A stretch of 64,000 bases of DNA. Source: Thalassia testudinum (taxonomy: Eukaryota; Streptophyta; Magnoliopsida; Alismatales; Hydrocharitaceae). Below are positions 48,951-60,464 of the stretch, in pieces (positions within the stretch are counted from its first letter, which is position 1; every line of letters starts with the position of its first letter). The notes under the pieces were generated by a model, which worked only from the letters and a program-made list of their open reading frames with translations, was not told the DNA's origin and searched no databases. The stretch lies in NCBI GenBank assembly GCA_037157565.1, contig JAZHRO010000063.1, forward strand, positions 158,522,501 through 158,586,500. The letters are read 5' to 3'. The translations under genes were made by a program, and so were the position numbers.

Positions 48951-50271
48951 TCTTTTGCTAGTCCCTAGCAAAACATTTTTTTGTATTGTATTTAGAAATG
49001 ATCTTAAGCTGAAGATTTTCTTCTAAGGTGACATAGGTGTGTTTATATGTTGGATATTGTGAAAACCAATTGTAGAGAAGACTACTAGTACTTTAAGTCT
49101 TATGTGACATAGATCATCTCTTGACTAACCAGGACTCTTGATATTTAAACCTTAAGTACAATTTCTAGGACCCAGGAGGTTTTTGCCGTACTCGAGAGCT
49201 CAAGAGATTATGGCTTGTGCTTAGTGAAGGATCAAGACTGACCAGATGAACATTAAGACTCAAGCCTAGGGTTTCACAAATTTTTAAGTGCAGGTTGGTC
49301 CTAGTTTCAGCTCGTGTGTTTGGATTGACCCTTAAAAAGATGACGGAAAACTCAACTCCCATTTTATAATATTTGTGGCTCAAAGAAAATAGGGTATTTG
49401 TAACTTGCCCTGAAGAACTTTTGTAGGGGAAGACTTTACAGATATTTGTGAGATATACTGACTTATTTGCATTTTTTTTTGAAACACGTGTCAGTATATC
49501 TCTTACAACATTTTTTGGAGGAGCACACTTTTCTTTTTGGTGGGAGAGTTCCTTCTTGGTGGAAAGCGTCTCTCCTAAACACAAGACTAAAGCCTGGGAT
49601 AAAAAGTCTACCTGCACGCACAGGTAAGGACTCCACCTTCCCTAATGAACACTAGGGTTGGATCTTATGTTCTCCTGGTCTTTCTTGATATGTGTAGTGT
49701 GAACCAAGATTACTTAGGCTCTCAAGTAGAAGCAAACCAACGGATCCTGTATTGGTGTCTCAGGTACAAGAATAAGTCCTTAATTAGGAGAGATTCAGAT
49801 CTATTTTGTCAATGCTCAAGTGAATTAAGCCGAGCCTGAGCGAATCAAGCTTCTGTGGCCTAGAAAGTCTTCAAAACAGTGGTTGAATATCCATAAACAC
49901 TTATTGTATTTTTGTTTCAGCCTTTAGATCATTACTAAACACCATTTTTTTTTTTAATATTTATAGATAAATGGAAACTGCATGATACCATAAAATACCC
50001 AGATCCTATGGATGCCTATCCATCCCCCCATGCCAAACGATGCTATGTCCTCATATGCATGTAGGGAAGGGTAGAGGAAGGACGAAAGATCGGGTAACGA
50101 GAGCTGAGGTGCAGGGTATACAGCAAGGTGGTAGGGTGGGTGGTGAAGTGAAAAGTGAAGTGAGCCTGACAGTGAAGTGAAAAGTGACAGTGGATGGTGA
50201 GTGTTGTTGGGATGCCTCCCAATGAGCGCTGAATTTAACATCTCCAGCTGGACTCAGAATGAGGCACAACA
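48951..50271 (-). other. Untranslated spacer between IN and the polypurine tract, element 3
   Basis: About 1.3 kb. The 9-bp stem TTTTGCTAG/CTAGCAAAA (48953-48961, 48965-48973) borders the polypurine tract. One minus-strand frame of 150 codons (49617-49165) lies where an env-like gene sits in some Athila elements. It has no signal peptide or membrane segment that I can see and no match I recognise, so I leave it unassigned. Confidence 0.65.
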
Positions 50272-51446
50272 TTAGTTACCCTCCAGCAAGGCAATAGTTT
50301 CTCCAACGGGGGCAGGTTCATGAGTAAGATAGGGTTTCAAACGCTGCCCATTGACCGAAAATTTATGCCCAGATTTGGGATCTTCAATCTCAACGGCCCC
50401 GTTGGGAAATGGTCTCGAGACCAGGAAAGGACCAGTCCATTTGGACTTTAGTTTCCCAGGAAAGAATTTGAGCCAGGCATTGTAGAGCCAAACTTGCTGA
50501 GATGGCTCAAATTCCTTCCGCCGAATACGGCTATCGTGAAAAGCCTTAGTGCGTTGCTTGAAAGTTAAGGTAGAATCATAGGCTTCACGACGAAGCTCTT
50601 CTAGCTCCTGGAGTTGGAGTTTCCTTTCTCGACCACACAGGTCTAGGTTACATTGGCGAACCACCAAATAAGCGCGGTGTTCCAACTCCATGGGCAAATG
50701 ACAAGGCTTCCCGTAAATGATTCTATAAAGAGACATACCAAGGGGAGCCTTGAAGGTGGTCCGATATGCTCAAAGTGCGTCAATCAGCTTGTCGGACCAA
50801 TCCTTACAGTTAGGTCGAACCGTTTTCTGGAGAATTTGCTTGATTTGCCAGTTCGACACCTCTGCCTTGCTGTTCATCTGAGGATGATACGAGGATGCGA
50901 TATGATGGTGGACTCCGTATTTCCTTAGAAGTGCCCGAAAAGAAGCATGGGTAAAGTGGCTTCCTCCATCCGAGATAATGGCTCGAGGGATCCCAAATCG
51001 TGCAAAGATGTGGTCTTTGACAAATCGAGTGGATATAACATGGCCATCACGGCGCGTGGGAATAGCCTTGATCCATTTCGAAACATAATCAACAGCCACG
51101 AGGATGAATTCAAAGCCGTTGGAAGGAGGAAAGGGACCCATGAAATCAATTCCCCAAATGTCGAAGATTTCCGCAGCTAGGATGGCTTGCAAGGGCATCA
51201 TGTCACGACGTGACTTGACCCTAACGATTGGCACCTAGTGCAATGTTTGGCATAATTGTGTGCATCTTGGTGAAGGGAGGGCCAAAAGAAACCGCACTGC
51301 AACACCTTGGCTGCAGTTTTCCTCCCAGAGAAATGGCCTCTGCAGGCTTGATCGTGGCAGAAGGATAGCACACTGGGGAATTTGCTGTCAGGAACACAGC
51401 GACGGATGATTTGATCAGCACCTATGCGAAAAAGAAGTGGATTATC
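50272..51446 (-). pseudogene. Integrase of element 3, two long frames
   Basis: The core frame 51234-50770 has [25 protein letters not shown] and [15 protein letters not shown]: all three catalytic acidic residues are present. It ends at a stop near 50770 (LIDAL followed by TGA). The C-terminal frame 50736-50272 has MSLYRIIYGKPCHLPMELEHRA and the SH3-like end (SKWTGPFLV, NGQRLKPYL). The zinc region lies at 51421-51240 with frame breaks. Stop codons are few, which supports a younger age than elements 1 and 4. Confidence 0.85.
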
Positions 51447-52900
51447 CTAGAAATAATACCTTGCTTCTGCCATGAGATGCTCGCGCTGGTTTTTAGGCCA
51501 GCCACATGGAAGGGATCCAGAAGCAAGGTAATTGGCAATGTCGGCATACCAAGGTCCACTTGCCACATTAATTGCCAATAGGTGCTCATCAGGAAAAATC
51601 TCATTAATCGGTAGAGTAAGTCCAATATGGTCAGGGTCCAGTCTGGAAAGATGATTAGCCACAACATTCTGGGCTCCGGCCTTATCGCGGATCTCAATGT
51701 CAAATTCTTGGAGCAGAAGGATCCAACGAATCAGTCTAGGCTTGGCATCCTTCTTGTGCATGAGATGGCGAATGGCCGCGTGATCAGTGAAAACAATAAC
51801 GTGTGAGCCCAGAAGGTAAGAGCGAAATTTCTCCAGCCCAAAGATGACCTCTAGTAGTTCTTTCTCAGTGGTAGTATAATTACGCTGGGCCTCATCCAAC
51901 GTCTTACTGGCGTAGTACACCACGAAGGGGTGTCTATCACGTCTTTGTCCCAGGATGGCTCCGACTGCAAGGTCGAAAGTGTCACACATGAGTTCAAAGT
52001 CGAGGGACCAATCAGGTGGGTGGAGAACAGGGGCCTTGGTGACAGCATTATGCAGCTGCGTGAATGCTCGTATGCAATCGGGGCCCATATTGAAGGGTAC
52101 ATTGGTTGATAGGAGATGAGTTAAAGGTCGAGAAATCTTTGATAAATCTCCTATAGAAACCGACATGTCCCAGGAAGGAGCAGATTTGTTTGACAGAGCT
52201 AGGCACAGGTAAATCAACAATTACATCAAGCTTGGCTCTGTCAACCTCGATACCCCTATCAGAGATGATATGTCCGAGAACAATTCCCTCGTGTACCATA
52301 ACATGACTTTTTTCCTAGGAAAGCACGAGGTTTACATCAATACATCTCCTAAGGATACGGGTCAAGTTGGCAAGACAGTCATCAAAAGATGGTCCAAAGA
52401 TCGAAAAGTCATCCATGAAGACCTTGAGAAAGTCACCCACCATGTCATGGAATATCGCCAACATACATCTCTGGAAAGTTGCTGGCGCGTTACAAAGTCC
52501 GAACAGCATCCTTCTAAATGCAAAGGTACCAAAGGGGCAGGTAAAAGTGGTTTTCTCTTGGTCCCGGGGGTCAATTGCTACCTGGTTATATCCTGAGAAT
52601 CCATCCAGGAAATAGAAAAATTTATTTCCCGCTAACCGCTCCAGGATTTGGTCAATGAAAGGTAGCGGAAAGTGATCTTTCTTGGTTGCAGCATTGAGTT
52701 TCCTATAATCTACACACACTCTCTAGGATGTAGGAGTGTGTGTAGGGATGGATTCGCCCCTGTCATTGACACGGATGGTGAGTCCCACCTTTTTGGGCAT
52801 GACGTGAATCAGACTCACCCAGGGGCTATCGCTGATCGGGTAGATTATACCCGCATCCAGCCACTTAATAATTTCCTTCTTAACGACATCCCGCATGTTA
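51447..52900 (-). pseudogene. Reverse transcriptase-RNase H of element 3, interrupted by two or three stops
   Basis: RT starts near 52895 (VVKKEIIKWLDAGIIYPISDS). A TAG near 52724 replaces the Trp of WRVC. The frame 52719-52315 carries DYRKLN, FLDGFSGYNQ, LCNAPATFQRC and FMDD, and ends at another Trp-to-TAG (LSWEKSH elsewhere). The rest of RT, the connection and RNase H read in 52299-52048 and 52220-51447, with MCDTFD (MCDASD elsewhere), [18 protein letters not shown] with an intact Asp, and a final TAG where YYFWED is expected. All three stops fit TGG to TAG in CHG context. Confidence 0.85.
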
Positions 52901-53849
52901 GGGTTGAGACATCGCTGCAACTCGCGGGAAGGTCGAGCCTCCTCCTTTATATATATACGGTGAGTGCAGTAGGAGGGGCTAATGCCAGTTAAGTCTGATA
53001 AAGACCATCCAATGGCTGTCTTGTGTTCTATAAGGACCTTCGTTAGTTTGCACTCTTGCTCCCTGGTCAATTTTGAACTGATGATTACAGGGAGCATTTC
53101 ATTTGGTCCTAGGAAAACATACTTAAGTGTACTAGGCAGCTCTTTCAGCTCGGGAGTGGATGGTGAAAGATCTGGCATTTCTTGGGACGAGAGTGTCCCA
53201 GGCGGATCGGAAAATAAGTCAGGAGGAAGAAGTTGGCCCTCAGATTGGCCAAGAGGAGGGGCTTCTTGGATAAATGGATCCAAGAGGGAATAGCCCCAGT
53301 GAGTAGTATATGGGTTCAAGGTCCCAATGTGGAGTTGCAATTCTGCCTGATTTGGCGGGAAAGAAAGGGCAATCCGGTCTTTAAGAGTGTGGACCGGCGG
53401 TGAGTATCCCGGATACTACTCAGACCATGACGTATGGGAAGCGAAGAGAACCTCGTCAGAAGTCTGGTCAGGAGAAGGCATAGGAATAGGGAGGGATGGG
53501 GGAATGTCACAATAGGTGTTGGTTAGGCAATCGTCAGTGTTTACAGGTAATCCGCAGCAGTCAAAATAGGTCCCAATTAGTCTGATACACACACTGATGG
53601 CCATGTCCTCGTTAGACGTGTCATCCTCGATGCAATTGCAATCAAAGTTCTTGGCTGCCTTGAAGATGTTAAGCTTGAGCTTCTCAGATCCAATGGCAAT
53701 CTCAATGCAGCCTGACTCGCAGTCGATATGGGCGCGGGTTGTGGCCAAGAAAGGTCGACCAAGGATAATTGGACAATAAGAAAGTGAGCTAGGAACTTCC
53801 ATATCTAAAACATGAAAGCCAATAGGAAAACAGAGACTGTTGACCCTAA
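52901..53849 (-). pseudogene. Protease C-terminal half and PR-RT linker of element 3
   Basis: The frame 53340-52901 holds the linker with YCTHRIYIKEEARPSRE just before RT. The frame 53849-53416 holds FHVLDMEVPSSL and IILGRPFLATTRAHIDC. They are separated by a frame change near 53340-53416. The left border is the solo LTR E TSD (CCTAA, 53845-53849); the protease continues at 56630. Confidence 0.85.
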
Positions 53850-56624
53850 TGATGAGAACCTCGTCATAAACCCTAAACAAGCACCCTCTAACCTAAATTT
53901 GCAAGAAAAAACTCCTACATAACTTATAGAAAGGCTTGACTCAGAGAAATTCTGAGTTTCTGAAGAAAATAGGAACTAAGGGGTAAAAATGCAATTTCAC
54001 CAACACAATCAGAAAACAAGGTGACTCAGGGTCCAAACATAGGTCAAACTAACCTAATAAGAAGGAAAGTGGGATGATTTGATCCAATAAGGGCTACAGC
54101 AACTCCAAGGAAATAAATGACATCCTGTAACCCTAAAATAAACCCACTTCAATTCACGAGGTTCGAGGCAAAGAAAAAATCGACTAAACCCTCTCAAATT
54201 CATAGAAAAATAATCTCTTGGGCTTAGAACCCTCAATTTGGCCTTAGGAACCCACCTTGACCTACATTGAGAACCATGCCCAATTAATGATTTAATTTGG
54301 GTTTTTATGTAAATTGACCGGTCAAACAAGGTCTGATCTAGAAATAAATTTTACCATTAGAATCCTTAGGTCCCATTTAGTCATGCATAAAAACTTGAGC
54401 CTAAGAAGAGATCTTCTTGACCGACTTTGCATTTTGGTCCTCATCTATTGCTTTTTGACCCTCAACTTTTGAAACCCTCACGTTTTGGCCCCTAAGTCTT
54501 CCTCATTCTTTGCATTTAGGTCCTCCCTGCAAAACCCTGAGCAGCGCCATGCTCTGGCGACTTTGCGCGGAGCATGGCGCAGCGCAGGGTGAGGGAGGAC
54601 CTCTGCCCTTTCAACGGGGTGTTCCCTGCGACGTCTGCTGTCGCAGGGACACCTCCATGGTCTCTGAGCAGCCCATACCCTCCGTGCGAATGCGTGGAAG
54701 GTATGGGTCCCTACTCCGGCTGTCCTTCGGCGAGGGAGGCACGTCGCCTCCCTCCGCCCACCTCTCAGCTTTCACCTCTATAAAAGCCGCCTCCGCCTGC
54801 AGAAGAGACCAGCTCGGTCCTGACAGAGAAACACCCCCATCTTTCCTCTCTTCCCACTCCGGCAGAAGCCCTCCAGCTCCGGCGGTTCCCCCTCCTCCTC
54901 GTCGCTCTGCCGCAATACCAGCAGCAGAGCCGCCTTCGCCCGCTCTTCCCGCGTCGCGCCGTACCCAGCGCGCGCCCTCCCGCTCTCTCCTCACCGCCGC
55001 CCTCTCTTTGGGCATCTTCTTCTCCGACGACAGTCGATACGACTGCCGCCCTACTCCGGCCCCCTTCGTCTCTACAACTAGGTCAAAACTTCTCCCCACC
55101 TCCCCCTCTTTCTTTTCCTCATTATTTTACATTCAATTAAGCCCTCGACCACTCCTATCCACCGTCACCCCCTTCGTCTCCGGCCACCCTCCGGCGAGAC
55201 GCCCCCATCGCTCCACAGCCCCACACGCCTCACCGACCCTCACAGAACCTCCGCTTCATCACACTGAGCAACCTCCTCCCACCTATTACCACTCCACACC
55301 CCCACCACACTCCACCGAATAGGCCCATTTCTATGATCGTTATTCGACCTAGCCCCACTTCCAGACGCCATCCCACGACCTGCCACACCCCGCACCACCT
55401 TCGCCGTGCCACTGCGAAGGTCCCCCACTTGTTTGATTAGGCCGAAGGGCCGTGTTTCTGTCTAACAGGTTCGTTGCTCCAACCGCCATTAACGATGACT
55501 GAAGCAGCTTCGAGGCGAGCCCCAGGTCTTCCAGCTCCTGTTCCCAGGTGCTGCAGGTTGGGGCGAAGTCCACGAAGACTCCTGCCTCGTCAGTTGGCAC
55601 CGACACGAGCTGCAGCTAATCAGAGGGTGAGGTGGAGTCGTTCTGCGGGCGCGCGCGAAGATGGCACAGAAGATAGTCCCACATCATGGGAATTCAAAAT
55701 GCTGTGCCGCGATAAATTGATTTTGTGCTTTTACCTGGTTGCCTCCGAAAGCACATGGGGTGAGGTCCCGCACCCGCTTCACCCGGCCTCGTCCGTGACC
55801 ACCCCCGGCGGACCTGGCCTGACCCGTATACCCGACCTGCACTCCTCGCCCACCACCGCACGCCGGTGGGTTTGGACCCGGTCGCGAACCCGTACCCGAA
55901 TGCCCAGCTTTGGGAGAGCGATCCTACGAGCGAAATCTGAGAGAGAGAGAGGTGGGGGAGGGTAGGGTTAGGTTTTTTCCCTAACCAAGCTGTGTGAGTA
56001 TGCAAGCAGAGAAGAAGAAGAAGAGAAAGAAGACCGCAGAAGAGGAAGGAGAAGAAAAAGAAGAAAAAAGTAGCCAGGGCTGCTCGAAGCAAAGCAGAAG
56101 AAGAAGGATTGCAAGGCAAAGAGGAAGGAGAAGAAGAAAGAAGCAGAAGAAGGAGCACTGAGGAAGCACTGTAGCAGGTGCTACTTAAGTCGTCTGATTG
56201 AGAAATCAGACGACGCTCTGAAGAAAAAGAAAAGAAGAAGGAAAGAAGAACAGGCACCGCAAAGAAGAAGGAGGAAGAAAGAAAAGAATAAGAACAAAAG
56301 AGAAAGAAAGAAGAAGAAAGAAGACAGAAGAGCTGAAGACAATCAAGCAAAGGGGAGAGAAAGAAAAAGAAGAAGACAAAGACAAGAGAGAAAAAAGAGA
56401 AGAAGAAAAAGCCAAGAGACCAATCTACCTCTCTCTCTCTCTCTTATTTTTGTAACAGAAACATTATACTTCTAGAATTATAGTTTGCTCCCTGAGTTTG
56501 ACCTCGGGAACCCTTTTATTTCCGAGTAAAATTGTAATAGTGGCAATGACTATCTGTACTACAACGCCATTTCTATAACAAACAACAAAACCTAACCATA
56601 CAGTCATGTGCACCCACTATTTCA
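53850..56624 (+). mobile_element. Solo LTR E (2775 bp) inside the protease of element 3
   Basis: Flanked by CCTAA (53845-53849 and 56625-56629). It starts TGATGAGAACCTCGTCA and ends TTTCA. It aligns with D in outline: CTCCTACATAA near the start, GGTGAGGTCCC (55760-55770), a purine-rich tract (55990-56440), U5 motif TTGCTCCCTGAGTTTGACCT (56485-56504), and CTGTACTACAACGCC (56554-56568), 13 of 15 bases complementary to tRNA-Asp nucleotides 1-15. No PBS, gag or pol. The 270-codon frame at 54510-55322 is Pro/Ser/Arg-rich and reads through the GC-rich promoter region; I do not call it a gene. It is the youngest visible layer of this nest. Confidence 0.9.
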
Positions 56625-56897
56625 CCTAACCACCACGTCTTCCACCACACCCTTCGGAATTTTGACAAAACGATCTGCCAACTGTAACGTGACAGGGGTG
56701 GGTTTCAGATTTCCCAAGGAAAATTTTTTGAGCATGATGGTTGGTATAAGATTGATGGAAGATCCTAGATCAAGCAGGGCACTGTTAAAATTGCAGCCTT
56801 GGATGCTACCGGAAATGAGCGGTGTGCCTGGATCTTTCTGCTTCGGTGGTAGATTTGACAGTATAGCACAACTCTCATGAGGCGAGAGAACCACCAT
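56625..56897 (-). pseudogene. Protease N-terminal half of element 3
   Basis: Open frame 56897-56622 with DPGTPLISG, the intact active site ALLDLGSSINLIP and TPVTLQLADR, ending VVEDVVVR at the E insertion. Upstream it joins the gag C-terminal region with a stop near 56905. Confidence 0.85.
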
Positions 56898-59067
56898 ATT
56901 CTTAGTTTTCTTTGACTATTGCCTGGGTGTTGTGTAGTCTTTGAAAAATCGGGCGACAGTAGGTATGTGATCGATAGTCTCGAGCAGGGGTACCTTGATT
57001 TCAACATCCCTAAACAAATTACATAGGTTATCAAAGGCCTGTGTATCCATCTTCTTACCTTTTGGCTCCCTTAGTAGAGCCTTAGGGAATGGGACTGATT
57101 CTGGCTCCAATTTGGGTGTATCGTCCTCTCGCAAATGCGGTGCGCATCCTTAATGAGAGGGCGATGAAGAAGATGGGTCAGGATCAGGTCGAGGCCGATC
57201 GATGGTTTGCTTACCGCTCCTCGTAGTGATCGCATTGGACGATGCGGGTCCAGTGGGATCATAAGGCAGAGGAGGGTTCGCAATAGGGACATAAGAGTGA
57301 GATGCTACAGTGGGATTAGCATGAAATCCCGGTGGAATGCTCGGAGCCTACAGAATCTGATGAACCTGCCCCTGAGAAGGTCGTACCTGTGGTTGAGGAC
57401 CATGGGGTATGAAATTTTGCTGGTTTGGAACAGGTTGGGCTGGAAGAGTGCCCTGAGATCGAGTCGCCATGCGTAGTTGACTGATCTCTGCATTCTGCTG
57501 CACCAATTGGTGCTGAAGAGAGGTCACATTCTCTTCATGGCGCTTTGACATTTCCGTCATCATTCACATCAATTTATCAAGAGGACTTGATGCGTGTTCT
57601 GTTTGTGGTATGCAAGGACCCGATGGCGGATTCACCATAGGATTAGACTGGGCCCTTGGGATGACGGGTGCGGACGGTCGCATCGGTCCACCCGCGGGGT
57701 TTTGGCACTGCGGGTTGTTGGACCATGTGAAGTTCGGATGATTTCGCCACCTTGGGTTATAAGTGGCAGAGAACTGGTTATTCCCCAGGGCCCAAGCATC
57801 TTCTATGCCAGAAGATGCGTCTGCATGTAAATATGCGTCCGAGTACACGGAGGCTTGGTCCTCCGTGTCAAAATACTAGCTTGCAGAAGCCAGATCCACA
57901 TGACTTACCGAATTGCTCGACGCGACACTCGGTAAGGAAGGTCTTACGGGGTTTCTTGGGATAAGCCTGGTGTTGGCAGAATTGGGATTGTGACGAAGTG
58001 GTGAAGTGGGGGTGTTTGCCATAGAACGGGTGGGGTTGGCCAGAAGCTCGTCCAGCTTCTTGTGCACGACGGAGACTTCATCCAATTTTTGTGCGATAAG
58101 GCTGAGATCAGTGGATGAATGGGAGGGTCCCGTGTCAACTTTGTGGACATTACGGGGCAGGCTGGTACAATTAAAGGCGACAATGGAGGCATTGTTCATT
58201 GAGTTTTCGCTCATATTTTCAAATAATTCGAATGCTCCATTCTCGTCTTTATTCATGAAATTCCCTCCGCAGGAGGCATCTGCAATCTGCTTCAAAGTCT
58301 CATTTAGCCCATAGTAGAAAATCTAAGCTATATGCCACTTAGGCAGACCATGGTGCAGACACTTCCTGAGGTCATTATATCTCTTCCAAGCCTCATGAAA
58401 TTGTTTGCCGTTTTGTTGCTTAAATTAAGTGATAGCACGGCGAAGTGCATTGGTTTGTTCGATTGGGAAGAACTTCTTGAGAAACGCTGTTCGCATCTCT
58501 TCCTAAAAGTGGATGGTTCTCCCAAGGGTGTGTAACCATTGCGACGCTTTATCCCACAATGAAAACGAGAACATTTTCATGAGGACTATAGGTAACCTGA
58601 TATTTCTTGGTTTAACTGTTTCAGCTAATCGGGTTAGGTCTTCCAAGTTGAGAAAAGGATCTTCACTTCAAGACCATGGAAGTGAAAATTTATCAGGCCA
58701 ATTATGTTAGGTTTCAGTTCAAAGTCATCCCCGCCCATGGGGACTCGAATTTGTCCTATGGTCTCTGTATTAGTGGGATTCTGATAGAGCTAAGAGACCT
58801 AGGCTCCTCCCGTTCGGGAGGGTTTTGCATTTCCTCTAATGTTTCCCTTATGGCTTCAATTTGTTCATTATACATTTCCATTTGGGCTTGGAGGTGGGTT
58901 ATGGGATCCAAGGCTCCACCACCTGGTGGGTTTTGAGGGCAGTTTCCTCCCTCGAGATTTGGGGGTGGGTGGGCAGCCATGTTTGTGGAGGAGGACGATT
59001 CGTCTTCTTTTCTAAATTTATCAGACAATTCACATAGTTCAGGGTTTTGTGACCTCCTCCCAAACAT
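56898..59067 (-). pseudogene. gag of element 3, broken
   Basis: The start at 59067 gives MFGRRSQNPE, the same first residues as in elements 1 and 2. The N-terminal frame 59067-58756 has a P/G/N-rich stretch and an acidic helix-forming region. The capsid part is at 58525-58328 with frame breaks. 58295-57876 has GGNFMNKDENGAFELFENMSENSMNN, matching GGNIMGQHEDTVWEILENM of element 2. Then 57848-57564 (NPRWRNHPNFTWSNN), 57563-57348 and 57292-56916 lead to the PR join. The first third differs strongly from elements 1, 2 and 4, so gag marks element 3 as a distinct family. Confidence 0.8.
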
Positions 59068-60435
59068 GCACTACCGTAGGAAGAATTGGGGGGATACGAA
59101 GGGAAAAGAGATGAGAGAAATGACGCCGCAAAGGTACACTTGATGACAAATCAATACAATCAAATTCCTAACCTCTACAGTGTGCCCTTAGACCTAAAAA
59201 TCTATGTTACCTACTATCATGACCTACGGAACTGAATGCAAGCACCGCGGAACCACCGGGCCAGATTACAAGGCCGTTTGCCCCAGTCTTAGACACCTGA
59301 TAGCACGCGGGAACCCTCACCAGCATGTAGGTGCTACACACAGGTAGTTAGACCTCCAATCCTTAATAAAGGTCAAGTTGCTACCAATTTTAATTAGAGG
59401 CTTAGGATCAAGTGCTTCTGGAATGTGAAGGGCATTATTTACGGGTAATGCCCAAGTGATTGATTTTACAAAATGTGTAAACCAAGCATGCAACGGGGAA
59501 ATCTTCCCGAATTGAAGTTTTAATTGGTGAATGGTTTTTAGAATGCAGCCTTAAGTAGTATGGATTTTAGGATTTCTCTGAATTACCAATTCAACCAATC
59601 TCCAGGTTTTGAGAGAATACAAGTTTTCTTCTAAGCCCAACAAACCCTTCTTCAATGTTAGTTGTTTAATACATGCTAAAATGCAATGGGCTTCCCTAGA
59701 TGGAGATTTCTATGTGTGGATGCACGAGTCAATTTTAGATTAATGTGAAAGGGAGCCAAAGCACTTCAATTCAAGTGCTCCCAATCACCAAAATGATTTC
59801 CACACACAAGGCTCAACCATAAGATAAAGAGAATCAAATTGTTGGGGTTGAAGTATTCGGGATCGAATCTTAAATACGTGAACGGTCATGGTGGGGTTGG
59901 AATCAACTCAATTCCAAGTCTCCCCACAAAAAAGGTGATCTCTAATTGCAGATAAATGAGGCAAAGAGGGATGGAAATCAATCTACTTATCTTTGCCTCC
60001 AAGAATACTTCTCACGGCGAAAGATTCAAGAATCAAGATTCTTGGATTTTCGCTATGCGAAGTTAGGCAGGAAATCCCGGGGTGGTGGGAGTGAAGGCAA
60101 ACAATCAAACAAGTGATTTTTAATCCACTTGCCCCAAGAGATCCCAAGAAGTGTTTTTAGTTTTTTTTTATTTTTATTAAGGTGACAAGTTAACCTAAGT
60201 TGCTAAGAAAGAAAGACCTACTTGTTCAGCAACGTGTGCGAAGCTCCAGTGCGGTGTCGGCGACTTCGTGCTCTCGTTCCCGCCTTGGATCTGCCCACGT
60301 CTTCGACTTCGTCTGCCTATCTTCTCCTTGCAACAGGTTCACCTGCACAGCAACAAACAAAAACACTCGTGAAGAGAAGGGTGTGAGAAGAGAAAAATTA
60401 AAGGAATGGAGTAAAAACTTACTTGAATGCGCACT
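59068..60435 (-). other. Untranslated leader of element 3
   Basis: About 1.37 kb between PBS and gag. No coding is recognised. AT-rich, with no resemblance by eye to the leaders of elements 1, 2 and 4 except near the gag start. Confidence 0.7.
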
Positions 60436-60453
60436 TCCCCGGCAACGGCACTA
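60436..60453 (-). promoter_or_regulatory. Primer-binding site of element 3
   Basis: Minus strand TAGTGCCGTTGCCGGGGA, 16 of 18 bases matching the tRNA-Asp PBS. It is 11 bases from the LTR edge at 60465, farther than in elements 1 and 4. Confidence 0.85.
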
Positions 60454-60464
60454 CAAAAGATGTG

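Noticed and set aside
54510..55322. 270-codon plus-strand frame
   Set aside because: Lies wholly inside solo LTR E, is Pro/Ser/Arg-rich through GC-rich promoter sequence, has no recognisable domain and a competing antisense frame of similar length.
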